Shown: positions 36,150 to 48,199, counted from the stretch's first letter. The stretch: DNA of 64,000 nucleotides from Morella rubra (GCA_003952965.2 CM025849.1:33545388-33609387); one strand, 5' to 3'. Translations and numbers: made by a program. Notes: a model not told the origin generated them from the sequence alone.

Positions 36150-36225
36150 TTGGGGGGTCTGAGTATGTTTTAGGGGACGACTAATACCACTCTACTATGC
36201 GTCCATTAGTATTTAGTATCGTTAC

Positions 36226-36234
36226 CATTTTATA
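36226..36234 (-). promoter_or_regulatory. TATA box of dirigent gene 2
   Basis: CTATAAAAT on the minus strand, about 77 bases before the ATG at 36149. Confidence 0.55.
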
Positions 36235-36488
36235 GGCTGGGAAAGGGTCGAAGCTGCATTCTTTCCATTATAAAATGTGAGAGAGGTTTTCAAAAAGGAC
36301 TGGCCTGGTTGATGCATCTTCAAGAAACCATTATTTACCTTTGTGTTTGCCTACGTTCTACTTGTTGCCTCTTTTGGTGCTTTTGGTAGAGTAGTTTTGA
36401 AGTAAAGATGATTATACTTGCAAGAACTTATTTAATACCTCACTTCCTCCCTTCTCCCTCAGTTATAAAGTTCGCAAATTAAGTGCCT

Positions 36489-36564
36489 AGGTCTGGTTAT
36501 TTTCTTAAAACACAAGGCAATAAATTAGGTCTGGTTATTTTCTTAAAACACAAGGCAATAAATT
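36489..36564. repeat. Perfect 38-base tandem duplication
   Basis: Unit 36489-36526 (starting AGGTCTGGTTATTTTC) is repeated immediately and without visible mismatch at 36527-36564. It lies in the spacer between dirigent gene 2 and the TBL gene (36150-36903), which otherwise shows no gene. Confidence 0.9.
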
Positions 36565-36903
36565 ATACTCTCAGAGGAAAAGAAAAATGGAACAGATGGG
36601 AGAGTTCATTACAAAGCCTCGTACTGGTCAACAAAATTGCTGTAATAGGAATTTCAAAGGAACTTTCATACTTTCTATCCCAATAGGCTGGGCAGATTTC
36701 CATTTAGCACTGTGATTACTTTTTCGGTAGAAATCAAATCCATGAATAGGTTATATATTAATAGAAATAATTTGTAAACTATGCAGACAGTCTCTGTGTG
36801 GTTCAAGTTTTATGACTTATATAATATAATGTTATACTGGAGACTCTATTTTCTCTCTTTCAGTGCTGCGCTTTGTGACTGCAAGTATACAATCAAGAAT
36901 CTT

Positions 36904-39056
36904 TCAATTAGAGATCAGAGCCGCATACAGAAGCTGATTCCATGTGTCAGGAAGCCCAGCAACACACCAATGGGTGCAGTCCATGCCCTTGAATGCATTG
37001 TAAGAGCTAGGATGTGCATCTTTTCTGAGTTGCGAGAGAGCCGTAATGTTTAGCAAATGAACAGGATTCTGTATTGTAGCCAAGACATCGTTCACTACAT
37101 ATGCTGCTTGTGGCAATCCACTTGGGTACGTTGACCCGCTAAATGGCTCTGTCTCCTTTGAGCAGTTTTTCACTCCTGGCTCACCCCAGTCCTTGCCACT
37201 AGTTTGACACAACCAAAAAAAAAAACAGTACATATGAAGTCATGGAAACATATTACCAGTTTGATACTTGGGGCAAGAAAAGAGAAAAGATAAGGCATCA
37301 TGTGCTTAGCCCCATTATTAATTAATCTTCTTGAGTTCAAAATATAGAAGAAAAGGAAAAGAAAAGAAAAAAGTAACTTACTTGTAATGGGAAGGAGAAA
37401 TTCCTTGGAAAATTACTTTCGTTTTTGTTGGATCAACATCTCTATCAACCCACTTGGCCCAAGTAGTCAGAGCTTTGCGAAAAGCAACCATCCTATCCAT
37501 GTCCTTGAGAACCTTGTTCCCATCTTCAATATAATCCCATCTGCAATTAAACACAGAAAGACCGCAGAAAGCTCATGTTTAAAGTCACATTCTTTGTAGC
37601 TTGTTATTCTCATGAAAGTGACACAATATGCTTGACTTCATAGAGCTCATACGGCTGCGAAGGTCCTCTACGGTACCACCAAAGCCAAGTGTTAAAAACT
37701 AGCACATCTATATCTTTCCAGATATCGCCATTTTTCAGGGAATCAAGCTTTAGAACTCGACCAACTTCTTGTTCTTCTTCGATGTCTACCAAGTAGTGAG
37801 AGTTAAAAAGCATGACCGAAACTCCATAGTCCTACAAAATTGAGTCCAATTGAAGGGCAAGAGAGGCTAATGGAAATTTCTGGTAGGTATACCATAGTTC
37901 ACTTACCTGGAAGGTCGTGATAGAAAGCGACTCATTGCTCTGCTCTATGGTTTTGGAATTAGGCACAGCTGCATGAAGCAAGCACATTAGAGATTGCCAC
38001 TGGTTGAGACTGACGGAGTCCCCTATAAACATGATCTTCTTGCCATGGAGCCTCCGTAAAAAATCTTGACCATCAAATCTGCAATGTTTTCCCACATTCC
38101 AGTGGGGAAACTTTCGTTACAGAAATCTCAAAAAACACCCCCCAACAAAAGGGTACTGTATATATATATCCGTACTGTTATATTTATTGACACGTCTTGA
38201 GGAAAGAACCTCAGAAGATTGATGGCTGTGAAGCTTGTTAAAAACGAAGTCAGGATTCACAAGATTGCACACTCTACAATATCCTAGATCTTCATAGATT
38301 GTATAATGCTGTTAATATACTTGGCAGAATCTACCCCAACGCAATAATTGCATATAAAATAATTTCTCTAAACAAATGTGTATTATAAAGGGGGGGAAAA
38401 CCTATAAAACTGTGATTCAAGAGATATTATAATGGTCCAAAAGGTTAAATTAGGGGGAGCTTGCAAAAAGATGGTACAAAGTTCCTCTGAAAAGGGCAAA
38501 AGTAAAGAAAGGGTCAAAAAGTACAGCGCCCGACGAGAAAAATACACTCTGCTTTTGCGAAAGTCACCAGACCTTTACAAGAATGTTGATAAATACAAGG
38601 CACGCTATGGAGAGAACACGAACAACTGGCTTGGTTTTTTCTTTTGGCTTTTGTCTGGGGACTCACATGCCCAAGAGGAGAACAGAGTAAGACATAACAT
38701 GCGGGCAGACTGTAGAAGTGCAAACAGAGATACAGAGAGAGACACAGAGAGAGAGAGAGAGAGTACCTGGGTAAGTCACATTCCTTGGGCTGCCATCTAT
38801 ATTTGAGGTAGAAATCATCAGGCCGACCATACTTTTGGCAGTCGAACTCCTTTCGGATGTGAGGGCAAGACTGAGAGTCGTACAGAGGGTACGAAAAGTC
38901 GAACACCCAATTCCCTTCGTACAAGTTACAGCTCCTTTGCTGTTTTCTCCACTTCACATTCTGTGTATTCTTCGCAGAGTTCGCTAAACAAAGACATGTG
39001 TAGATCACAAAGAAGGTAACAAGGACGGAGCAAGATCTCTGAGTTCCGAAACCCAT
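36904..39056 (-). CDS. Trichome birefringence-like (TBL) polysaccharide O-acetyltransferase
   Basis: Golgi type II membrane protein of the TBL/PMR5 family, which O-acetylates cell-wall polysaccharides. Five exons with matching phases: 39056-38767, 38078-37907, 37831-37653, 37540-37382, 37198-36904; total 1095 bases, 364 residues, normal for the shorter TBL members. Order: N-terminal hydrophobic anchor (about residues 8-25), PMR5N/TBL cysteine-rich region ([40 protein letters not shown]), GDS esterase block [14 protein letters not shown] with the catalytic Ser, [26 protein letters not shown], and the C-terminal DxxH block as MDCTHWC with the catalytic Asp and His. Open throughout. The specific polysaccharide (xylan, pectin, mannan or other) cannot be assigned. 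Confidence 0.93.
38746..38762. repeat. (GA)n microsatellite at the first splice donor of the TBL gene
   Basis: A GA run sits directly beside the exon 1 donor (GT at 38766-38765 on minus), so repeat-length changes would fall at the intron 1 border. Confidence 0.8.
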
Positions 39057-39106
39057 CTTTTGTTTCTGCTGAAAGAGACCGAGAGAGTGAGACAGAGATT
39101 AGAATC

Positions 39107-39120
39107 AATATATATACATA
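39107..39120 (-). promoter_or_regulatory. Probable TATA box of the TBL gene
   Basis: TATGTATATATAT on the minus strand, 51-64 bases before the ATG at 39056. The GA-rich leader between them reads CT-rich on the coding strand, common in plant 5' leaders. Confidence 0.45.
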
Positions 39121-42100
39121 CAAGAGAGAACGAGAGCGGCAAACAGAGAATCTTTCTAGTTGGTTGATACGTTAAAAAGGTTATAATTTTCCAAAATTTT
39201 CAAGTAATAATCCTATTGGAGAAATTCTTAGATAATATTTTGAAGTTATTTTCTTTTTTTTATAGTTTACATTACTGGGGATTAACAACTTAAGATATGA
39301 CTCTTAACGTTACCTTGAAAATCTCCCGTAAACAGAGGCAAAGAACTAGTGGCATGAATGAAAAGTTTCCGATTCAGCTCTTGGTATTTTAGAATGACGA
39401 ATGTAATTAATGATACCTTCCTTTTCGGTCACATTATTTGCCATCTTCATCTTTATTGATGTAGAGCCGGAGATGGTCCAGACGTCCCTTCTTAGAAGGG
39501 GATAACATAGAACCACTCTTATAGGATCCCAGCAGATTGCTGGATGCTGGTTAGATTAGTCAAACAACGTGATGCATGATCCATGTTTTAGATCCGTAGG
39601 TCCTTTAGGATCTTCACATGTACCACATGACTTCCACCTCAACTGAAAGACATATTATAATGTTTTATCGTTGGCATCATTCCTGCACGTCTGTCTCCAA
39701 GAAACAGAGAAATCTGCAATGTAAAAGGTTGTATCTGGACAGATACTGATCTCATTCCCTCCTGCAAACAGAATCCAGATTAATTATAAGGGGATCCAAC
39801 TCATACTGAAATTTTCTTTCTCTGTTCAGCTTTGTTGAAGCTGTTGTTTTACTTCATAGACTTGCCTTCTGTCTCGGGTAGTCAAATATATCAACTTGCA
39901 TAATGCACAAACCAAAATTGTAGACTAAATTTGTTGATGTCAGAGTGAAATTTCTACAGGATCTTGGGTTGTGAAAGCCTCGCCCTCGCATCTAGGAGAT
40001 TTTCATTGACTCTTATGCCATAATAAGTGAGGTCATCAAATCATAAAGGAGAAGTCGAATCTATATCAAGAAGGAAAGCTTTTGAATGGTTTTTCCTGTT
40101 ACGTAGAAAAAAAAAAAGAGAATGGTTTTTCCTGTTGTTTCTCTGTGGAAATCAATCTGGTAAGATTTTGGATTTCACAAGAAAAACATTTACATCCCTG
40201 TTTTTCTGTCGGTATTATCATTCCAAAGTTTGAAATCCTAAATCATTATAGCTTAGTAGACAGAGATTGGCTCTATCTACGCCTAATTAAGGTCATAATT
40301 CCATCCATCTCCTCTTCGTTTGCTTCAACCTTCAGTTAAAAGACCCTTCTGTGTTGTGATACCACTTATTGTAAGAAAATATAATAATTAGGAGAAAATA
40401 CACTTTACACTCCCAAGTATGGGGTAGTAACACTTTGCACCCCATCTTTTAATTTCGTGACATTGAATCCCTCAAGTTTGGATTTTCAGCAATTTGCACC
40501 CTTCCGTTAAATTTTACCATTAAAACTAACGAGATAAAAAGATGTTTTACCCTCAAAAAGATGTTTTATGCTTTGTTGGCTAACCCATGGAAAAAACGTA
40601 TTTTTCCTATTTTCTATTAGTTTTAACAATCCAATTTAACGAGAGGATGCAAATCACCGAAAATCAAAACTCGAGAGGCTTAATGTTAGGAAATTGAAAG
40701 ATTGGGTGCAAAGTGTCAGTACTCCGTGCTTAGGACTGCAAAGGTTCTCTCTAATTTGATGCTCATATTGAACAACATACGAGTTTCACATTAGAGTTCA
40801 CACTGCCCTGGTTCGGTAATTAATACGGATAATATTGAATACTGTAATACCTATATGTAATGTATATTTTCTCTCTGAATTGGACCATCGACAACAAATT
40901 AAGAAGGATAGTGATTGTTGAATATCATATGGTGGACAGAAAAAGCACAGTGACCCTTCAATATCATATCCTGGATAGCAAAACACCCACTGGACAACAT
41001 AAAATGATGGGAGAAGCCTTCTCTTATGGTCCGGTTTCAAAGTCCATAGAACACAACTGCCAATTCCGTTTCACAGAACATGATCAGAGGGGCTGCTTCC
41101 TCTGAAAAGTAGAGGGAACATTCCTGTTGATCCCTCCTAGTGACCTATCCCAGCCATCAATTTGATCCCCTACGAACATTAGCCTAAAATTCTTTAGCCA
41201 CTATCTTCTAAGAAAAATAATATCTTTATCTGCTTAATAACTCTTGGTTGACTGAAATTTCAAGGAAAACTCATATCTTTGTGGCCTACCACTCATGTTT
41301 CTCAAGACATACGTAACATCTCGACTCCCATATGACGTGGAAGACGAGAATTAATGAGAAAGAAATGATATAAGGCTAAATCTCACATGTCTTTACTATA
41401 CAGAATGGGATAGAATTAGGTCTTATAATAATTTTAAATAGGCTTCAAAAACATGCTTGATTAGTCTATAATATTTATAAAAAAAAAATTAACTCCAAAA
41501 GAAACAAGTGATCTTCTAAATTTTATGAAGCTGAAAAATATAGAAGGAGCCTGTTTAATCAAAAGCCCGCAGATTGGTATTACAAAATAGTAAGCAGTGT
41601 TTCAAGAAATCTAATAAAAACATTATATCTTAAAATTTAGGGAACCCATAGTACTTTGAGCTCCATAAGTTTTCTTTTTTTAAAGCAACTCAAAACTAAT
41701 AGGAGCCAGGCTCCTATTTAAATAAATAATTATGACCGAAAGAGGAGTCTATGACTCTAAAAGCAACCTATTTGACTAAAACTGTATATATAAAATTATT
41801 TTTATTTATAAGTGGGAAAAAATTACAAGAGAAGTCGGCAAGGCGCACAGTATAATAAACGGACCATAACGGTCCACAACAATACAATAGGGGCAAACGG
41901 CCAATTACAACACAGACAAAGGCCCAAAGGTCCACAAACAAACCAAGACGGGCCAAATGGCCCAATAACTGACAGATATTACTAGCCCCTTCAGTGTTGG
42001 GAAGCTCTGTCAGTCGGCCCCTTCACTGGTCACGACTCACAATGTTCTTTTAGTTTTGGAGGAGGAAAAAGTCGGGCTTTTGGTAACACGTAGATAACAG

Positions 42101-42925
42101 AACTAATAGAACCAATAGAACCACCAAAGAGAGACAAGACAGAGAGTCAGAGAAAGCGAGAGATTTCCTAGTCTGATTTTATTGGAATCATCCGAAAGCT
42201 TTCAACCAAGCAAAAGGATTTCTGGTAATCCAAGCAAAATGGTCTTTTTTTTCTTTTTAATTTCTTTGTAGATCTTGTTAATGGAACAGCTCTTTCTTTT
42301 ATCTCGCTTGGAACATTCTTTTGCTAAACTTTTTTTTTTCATATGCGCCGTAATTATACACGCTTGAATGTTGGTTTTCATCAAAATCTCAAACTTTTCC
42401 CAGTCTGTATCTGGGGTTTGATGTCAGATGTTAGTTTTCGTGGGAAAGTGTTGATTTTTTATATTGCTTGCTTCCCTCGTATGGTAGTATGTTTCTTCAC
42501 TATTTTGGGGCATTCTACCTGTTCGATGGAATGGCCTAGTGCCCACAGTTTTGATTTGTCTGTGCCATAAGTTTCAGACCTGTTATGCCTGTTCGTTAGT
42601 GATTTTTTCTGTGGCTTAAATCTCTACTTTGAACAGCATCACAGTACAGGTGGGATTTGTGTATGGGTTGGTTTAACTTTGGCAGCTCTCTTGTTTAATT
42701 CATGGGTAGTCGGGCATGCCAATTTATGGTTTCCAATAAAATTGTCTTCTGAAATCAGATTTGCTATTGGTGCTTTAAAAGTTTGTGATTGCGTTTATGC
42801 TTGAAGTACTAACTATTGAGATAATTCTGTGATGACAATCCTGGTGTTGCTGTGAGTGGTTCCCTCATTGGTATGTTGGACTTTCATTATGCTGGTTCCT
42901 ATATTATGTGCTTATGGTTGCACAG
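39121..42925. other. Spacer and 5' region of the Yae1-domain gene
   Basis: No complete gene. Holds a foldback MITE (40391-40751). A GA-rich, leader-like stretch at about 42120-42170 may be the non-coding first exon of the Yae1-domain gene, because the coding ATG at 42926 directly follows a CACAG acceptor. This assignment is inference. Confidence 0.5.
40391..40751. mobile_element. Foldback MITE with ~135-base inverted repeats
   Basis: The left arm (40391-40530) matches the reverse complement of the right arm (about 40615-40751). Shared blocks in order: an AC-TTT/GCA start, ACACTTTGCACCC, ATCTTT(T/C)AATTTC, ACATT, TCAAGTTT or TCGAGTTT, GATTTTC, ATTTGCA, CGTTAAAT, TTAAAACTAA. It has no coding capacity. 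TAATT flanks both ends, a possible remnant of the target duplication. Likely a Mutator-like MITE. Confidence 0.75.
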
Positions 42926-44389
42926 ATGGAGGGAAGTTTTGCTGAAGAGCTTTATTCGGAAACTTTGAAGTTATCGAAGATAGAATTGGGTCCTGCTTCT
43001 TCTTCAACTGCCATTACTGGAGAAAGGGATTTTCATGGTATGGATATTAATCTGATTGATCTGTTTTGCAATGAATGTTCAAAATTGTAAGTGTCAATTG
43101 TTCATTGCATTTTATTTTGGAGGAAAAGGGATATATAACCAGCGGGCTAAAGGGCACTTCTATCCAGCATAAGAACGGGGTGATCGTGAGCTTGTTGGAT
43201 GAAATCCCTTGTTGTACCTTGCTAATTCAATATAGTGAAAAAAAAAATGGGAAAAAGAATAAGAGAAAAGAATAGTTGCTTGGTTTAGCTCTTCCTTTTT
43301 TTGGTTTCCTTCTTATATATTTTTACTTTTTTTCAGAAATTTTAAGGATTAAGATTATTATTGTTTGCATCTAAAGGAGGGTTCTTAAGTTCAGGTGGAA
43401 CCTTGAATTCATATGTGTGTTGCACCCTGGCAGTGAGCAGCCTTCTTTGTCAGCCAAGGCTTTATCAAAACGAGACCTAACAATGATCCGAAGTCTTGCA
43501 ACTTTAATGTGTCTTCATAATTCTTAGGGCAGAAAGATTCTTATGGATTGGAACTTGAAATTGAGTACTTTGTAGCAATCCATCTGGTTTCTCTTGTGAT
43601 TTTAGGTTTTGACGGGAATGACTTGCAGCATGAAGGTGGATCTATATGGGACAGTTCAGGTGAGGAATTGGATGAGTCATCTGAATTGGACAGAGAGTGG
43701 CAGAGGAGACGTGACCAGCATCATACAGTAATTAGACAATTACAGATGGTTTTCCTTGTGTATCTCCTTATCCTTCCCCTGTATAAGCATTTATTTTTAA
43801 TTCTTGTTGAATTTGTCAGCATGGCTATCGGGAAGGTATCTCCACTGGGAAAGAAACTTCTGCCCAAGAAGGATTTAATATTGGCTTCAGGCAATCAGTT
43901 TTGGCTGGGTACAACTGGGGTGTTGTCAGAGGTGTTACTAGGTAAAACCAGAGGAAGGGAAGGGGTCTGGAAAGCTAAATTTTACTTTTGTCCACATTGC
44001 AGAAATTATCGAGTACTTGAGATTGCTACTGACTTAATAACTTTCCTTTTCTTTTTGGTATCTGCAACCAAATACACAGTGCATTGGCATCCCTTCCAGA
44101 GGGGTTGAAAGAAAGGTTAATTGAAACACAAGAAAGAAGAAACAAATTCGGCAGCTTGTATGAATCTGTTCATTCTCTTTCAACAGGGGATGTCCTTAGG
44201 TTATTTAATGATGATATCGTGGCAAAGGAAGGTGGGAAACAAAGTGAAGATGCTGAGGCTAGTTCTCATGTAGCATGCTTGCAAGAGCAAAGTTCAGACT
44301 CTAGTCATCTAGAAAATTACATTGGAGAGCTCCAATCACTTCTTTCAGAATCTTCTGTGCTCAGAGTACATTTTCCTGTAGACAAGTAG
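42926..44389 (+). CDS. Yae1 domain-containing protein
   Basis: Four exons: 42926-43037, 43606-43727, 43820-43941, 44080-44389, with GT-AG borders and consistent phases; 666 bases, 221 residues. Residues about 79-115 carry the deca-GX3 repeat of Yae1/Lto1 proteins (GYREGISTGKET, QEGFNIGFRQSV, AGYNWGVVRG). This is preceded by the acidic SELDREWQRRRDQHH linker and followed by SALASLPEGLKERL. In yeast, the Yae1-Lto1 complex is an adaptor that brings the ABC protein Rli1/ABCE1 to the cytosolic iron-sulfur assembly machinery; a similar role here is inferred from the family. The start follows directly on a CACAG acceptor, so a non-coding first exon is expected upstream. The gene is intact and convergent with the calmodulin-binding gene. 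Confidence 0.9.
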
Positions 44390-45289
44390 ATGATGTTGTA
44401 TGCCTTGTACAGCAGATATAAGTTTTTTTTCATTTTTGGCTTGGCGAAATGTTATTCATAACAATTACAAATGTGAGGAGGATCCTCTACAATCTTCCTG
44501 TTAGGAATTACATGAACGTCTACATAACCTTGAATTACAATGCTCACACTCCAGTCAGCCACATTGTGAGCGACTCTGTAGAATTAAATTGAGTTCTTTC
44601 ATTTCATTTAAGTCAATGAAAAGAAAGAACTCATTTTTGCAGCATTATTGTAGAATTTGTTTTATTGAAGAAATCTGGTCAATTTTAATCGTTATAAATG
44701 GTGGTCATACTAGATGTTCAAGCAATTACAGAGTATTGATGTGCCCATGAGTAAGACTCTTGAAGATGAGTCAGGGAGTGTATGTATGGAAACATGGGGA
44801 TGAGAAAAGCAGTTGGTCAGAATAAACTTGACCGATGATCATTAGTACATAATATTCCACAAACCACAAATCACTTGAGTCTGGAGGAAGTACCCTTTTA
44901 ACAACAAAAGATCGGTTTGTACCGTTCGGAGAAATTAAACACCATAATTTTTAGTGTCATTACGCACAAATATTGAAGCAGAAACTACAATCTCAGCCGC
45001 AGTTCTTAGAAGAAAACAGCACCACTGTCTGCAGTTCAATCTCCATTCAACCTTCTCCTGTCACTGGATCAGGAATTTTTCTCTCTGCAAATCTTGAACG
45101 GGATTGGAACAAGAAGTTGGCCGCAGAACCTGTCGTTTACTCATTAAACTTCAGGCCTCTTCGTTATCACCTGCAGAGATTACAAGTAGATTCTGATACA
45201 ATAGTTGAAGTCAATATCACTGGATAATAATTAGTGATGAAGAATGTTATAGAGAATGGAGTTTCTATATTTAACCTGAGTAACTACCA
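44390..45289. other. Convergent 3' spacer
   Basis: Shared 3' flank of the Yae1-domain gene (plus) and the calmodulin-binding gene (minus). An 84-codon open frame at 44973-45227 (plus) has no recognised relatives. Confidence 0.6.
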
Positions 45290-48199
45290 TCAGCTGCAGG
45301 CTTGCATGGGTCTTCCATGTGCAAAGGTTGTACTCCTCGAATTGGTTTCACATTTGGATGTCGGTAAGACTGTCTCGAAAGCTTCAACAAGTAGCGCCAC
45401 CTTCCTCTTCCTAGCGGGAGCAAGTTTGGTAACGGCCTTTTGAAGGTGGTAATCAAGCATCCACTCCTCTGCGTTTTTCCTTTCATCCATCATTTGGTGC
45501 CTCAGATCAACCTTCTCTGAATCTGGATCCGGGACTAAAGGCAGATAGTTTGGTTCTCGTGGGTTGAATTTCCTCAAGTCCTCATCCTCGATACACCTCT
45601 TGCATCTACTTGTCCATTTCTGACTGCTGCCCGCCGTTTCTGGACCGGTTTTCCCATTCGCTATAGCCAATATGTCTGCTGCATCTAACTCGGTGTTATC
45701 TTCCACCTCCATTTTCTCAACTTCTTCCGTGTTCACTTCAGATAAAGTGGATTCATTCATCGTCGGATTCCTGTGCCCCTCATCATCCATGGAACTTGAG
45801 ATGTTGGAATTCTTTGCTTCACTTGTCTCTTTCTCCAAGTTCTGGTCCACGAAAACCCTGGAGCTCTCATAGCGCCCATGAGACAGACCATTTTGAGTCT
45901 CATCGGTAGAGCTATCATCATCAATCTCTTCCCCTGAATCCAACTTCTCAGCTGTGTTGTCAGGCTGGCAAGCTAAAGTCGTTTTCTGGCATTTGTTCTC
46001 TTCAACCTCAGTACCGACTTGGTCTGCTTCAGAATAACACCAGGAGAAATCAGAAGCTTGGATTCCACCCAATATCTTGGCGTCATCCGTTTGCTTTGTC
46101 TCTTCCATTCCATCTCCATCATGCTGGTTAGTTCTATGCATCTCCTTATCGTTTGAAGCTTCATCCATTGCTTTGCGAGTGCCATTGGTTCCATCATCTC
46201 CAAATTGAGGATCGCTTGCGAGGATCAGATTCTCTTCTTCAAAAACCCTGTTCTTCTCTTGACTGTCCTTGCTGGTTGCTCTTGGTTCCACAATTGACTC
46301 TTCCATTGAAGCTGACGGGATCTCGGTTCTGATTAACGTTGTCTCTGGTTGTTGATTTTCTTCTGCAGCAGTTTTTGAGTCCTCAAATTTGTCTTTAGTT
46401 GAAGAAAGTTGGTTGCAATTCAAGCTCTCCGACGCCTGGCTAGATTCCTGAAAATTGGAGTCCTGGAGGCCATTTAGTTCAGCATCAACATCATCAGATC
46501 GTAATTCAGAGCATGCACTCTCCTCTTCAAAGAGTTCTTCCTGCACATCATCCATAATCACTTCGTTGAAGCTGCTAACGATGTCATCTGACATGATCAC
46601 ATATTCATCGTTGAAATCATTATTTTTTTCTAAGTGACACCCAAACTCCTCATCAAATCCATTATCAGTCCTGACTGAATAATCGGCTTCACTATCGAGA
46701 CGATTGTTTTGTAATGGACACCCAAACTCCCCATCAAATTCACTATCAGTCCTGACTGAATAATCGGCTTCACTAGTGATCTCTGAGGCAGTAAGATGCC
46801 CCTCCTCCCACTCCATATCAATAGCCTCAGAACCGATCCATTCCCCTTCAAAATTACTGCCGGTGCAGAAGCTCCCCATGGTTTTTTTTTCTTGGGCCAA
46901 GATAGGTAGGAAGTCTCCATTTGCATCTTCTACTTGTTCTCCTGGAAACCTCTCTACGGTATCTATTTCAGGAGTAGCAACATCACCATATTGGTCAAGC
47001 GTTTCGGCAAACTCCACCTCAGATTTCGCTGATTGATCAGACACGCTCTCTGCAACTGCTTGGCTGCCCATGTGTCCTGCCATTGCTTCATCACCCCAAT
47101 CAATTGAAGACGCGGTATCATTCTGATCCTCAACCTCTACAGCAGCATCAATTGTGTCCTCTTTTTCTCTATATGTCCCTTTTCCCATTGCTTCAGAGTC
47201 GGTGTCCTTGCATTTGGTGTAGATTTCAATGAAAAAATCTTGGCCTCCATCTTGTAACAGATAAGGCTTCGCCAAGTTAACAATATCCGATTCCACGAGT
47301 GCAGGCTTGTCATCAACGATCAACTTTGGAGTTTCAATTTCTTCCGTTCCTTCACTCGACCGCTTTGCTCTTCTTGGGGTTAGAGCTTCCATTTTCATAC
47401 TCTTCTGGGTCTTCACTAAACGTCTCCTTGCAGACAAGAAGCACTTCAACGGCGGCAGATGAGAGTGGCGATGACCGTTGAGAGAACAGTATGTATAGGG
47501 GCAAACCTTCGTGACTGAAGTTCCTTCAGATTCAGTTGCCCCAGGACTAAGCATAAGGTATGCTGGAAACTTCGAGTCCTTCTGAGTCGAAGAACAGGTC
47601 GATCTCTGTGCATCTATATCTTCACAAAGAACAACTCTGGAAGACTTTTTAGCCGAAGCTCTTGCTGGCTTGAAACTAGGGGTCTTTGTTAAAGTCCTCA
47701 CCAGTTTCAGACTGGATGTCCTTGTTAAACTTCTTTCTGGTTTGTTACCAGAACCAGAGCCATGTTTTGAATGGCTACAGCTTCTTCTATTCAGATTCTT
47801 ACGTCCTGGACTAGTTTGAGCATTCCGAAGACTCACCTGAGACTTCTCCTTCCTTGCATCAAAACAGCTGGTGGACTTCATATAATTTGGTGATCCATCA
47901 GATGCTTTGAACACAGGCTGCTGCTTCTTTGCGACTGCTGCAGTTGCCGGAACACCAAGAGCCAGGGGCTTTCCAAGCTGCGTTATGGTCCTTCTAATAG
48001 GTGATGATGTCAGTCTCTCAATATCTGAAAGCTTGAGTGACCTTGACTTCTTCATCTTCTTCTTCAAATCAGCTCCTCTGTTTTTGCCATCGTGGGATTG
48101 AGAAGAAGATGGTTTGAGGTTTGCCAACAGCTTGTCGTATTTAACATGATCAGCTTGGATTCCAAGCTTGTTGCTGTTGGGTACCTTTCTTTGGACCAT
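45290..48199 (-). CDS. Plant calmodulin-binding protein (C-terminal CaM-binding domain)
   Basis: Single-exon gene, 969 residues from MVQRKVPNSNK at 48199. The frame is open 58 codons further upstream, but this Met is the natural start and is kept in the duplicate copies. The N-terminal basic region is followed by a conserved block at residues 233-269 (CPYTYCSLNGHRHSHLPPLK, then a basic RRRLVKTQK), then a long acidic, probably disordered middle (about 300-850) rich in Glu, Asp and Ser. The plant calmodulin-binding domain lies at about 860-950 (WTSRCKRCIEDEDLRKFNP, EPNYLPLVPDPDSEKVDL, MMDERKNAEEWMLDYHLQKA, a basic LAPARKRKVALLVEAFE helix). This architecture is that of the PICBP-like and At2g38800-like plant proteins, which bind Ca2+-calmodulin. 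The gene is intact. Two broken 5' copies lie just upstream (50311-52824). Confidence 0.9.
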   Translation of the reverse strand: MVQRKVPNSNKLGIQADHVKYDKLLANLKPSSSQSHDGKNRGADLKKKMKKSRSLKLSDIERLTSSPIRRTITQLGKPLALGVPATAAVAKKQQPVFKASDGSPNYMKSTSCFDARKEKSQVSLRNAQTSPGRKNLNRRSCSHSKHGSGSGNKPERSLTRTSSLKLVRTLTKTPSFKPARASAKKSSRVVLCEDIDAQRSTCSSTQKDSKFPAYLMLSPGATESEGTSVTKVCPYTYCSLNGHRHSHLPPLKCFLSARRRLVKTQKSMKMEALTPRRAKRSSEGTEEIETPKLIVDDKPALVESDIVNLAKPYLLQDGGQDFFIEIYTKCKDTDSEAMGKGTYREKEDTIDAAVEVEDQNDTASSIDWGDEAMAGHMGSQAVAESVSDQSAKSEVEFAETLDQYGDVATPEIDTVERFPGEQVEDANGDFLPILAQEKKTMGSFCTGSNFEGEWIGSEAIDMEWEEGHLTASEITSEADYSVRTDSEFDGEFGCPLQNNRLDSEADYSVRTDNGFDEEFGCHLEKNNDFNDEYVIMSDDIVSSFNEVIMDDVQEELFEEESACSELRSDDVDAELNGLQDSNFQESSQASESLNCNQLSSTKDKFEDSKTAAEENQQPETTLIRTEIPSASMEESIVEPRATSKDSQEKNRVFEEENLILASDPQFGDDGTNGTRKAMDEASNDKEMHRTNQHDGDGMEETKQTDDAKILGGIQASDFSWCYSEADQVGTEVEENKCQKTTLACQPDNTAEKLDSGEEIDDDSSTDETQNGLSHGRYESSRVFVDQNLEKETSEAKNSNISSSMDDEGHRNPTMNESTLSEVNTEEVEKMEVEDNTELDAADILAIANGKTGPETAGSSQKWTSRCKRCIEDEDLRKFNPREPNYLPLVPDPDSEKVDLRHQMMDERKNAEEWMLDYHLQKAVTKLAPARKRKVALLVEAFETVLPTSKCETNSRSTTFAHGRPMQACS
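46625..46775 (-). repeat. Internal two-fold repeat in the acidic region of the CaM-binding protein
   Basis: Two successive repeats of about 25 codons, SEADYSVRTDSEFDGEFGC and SEADYSVRTDNGFDEEFGC, lie next to each other. The downstream breakpoint of the duplication (51314/46689 equivalence) falls in the SE codons at the border between them. Confidence 0.85.

Noticed and set aside
41820-41990. GC-richer stretch with GGCCC and AACGG-type words
   Set aside because: Suggested a retroelement piece, but no PBS, RT motif or terminal repeat could be read.
44973-45227. 84-codon open frame on plus, between the Yae1-domain and CaM-binding genes
   Set aside because: No family resemblance, no clear splice context, and it lies in the convergent 3' spacer.
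46776-47036. Open frames on plus inside the CaM-binding gene, repeated at 51402-51662
   Set aside because: Shadows of the minus-strand coding sequence; their repetition only reflects the duplication.
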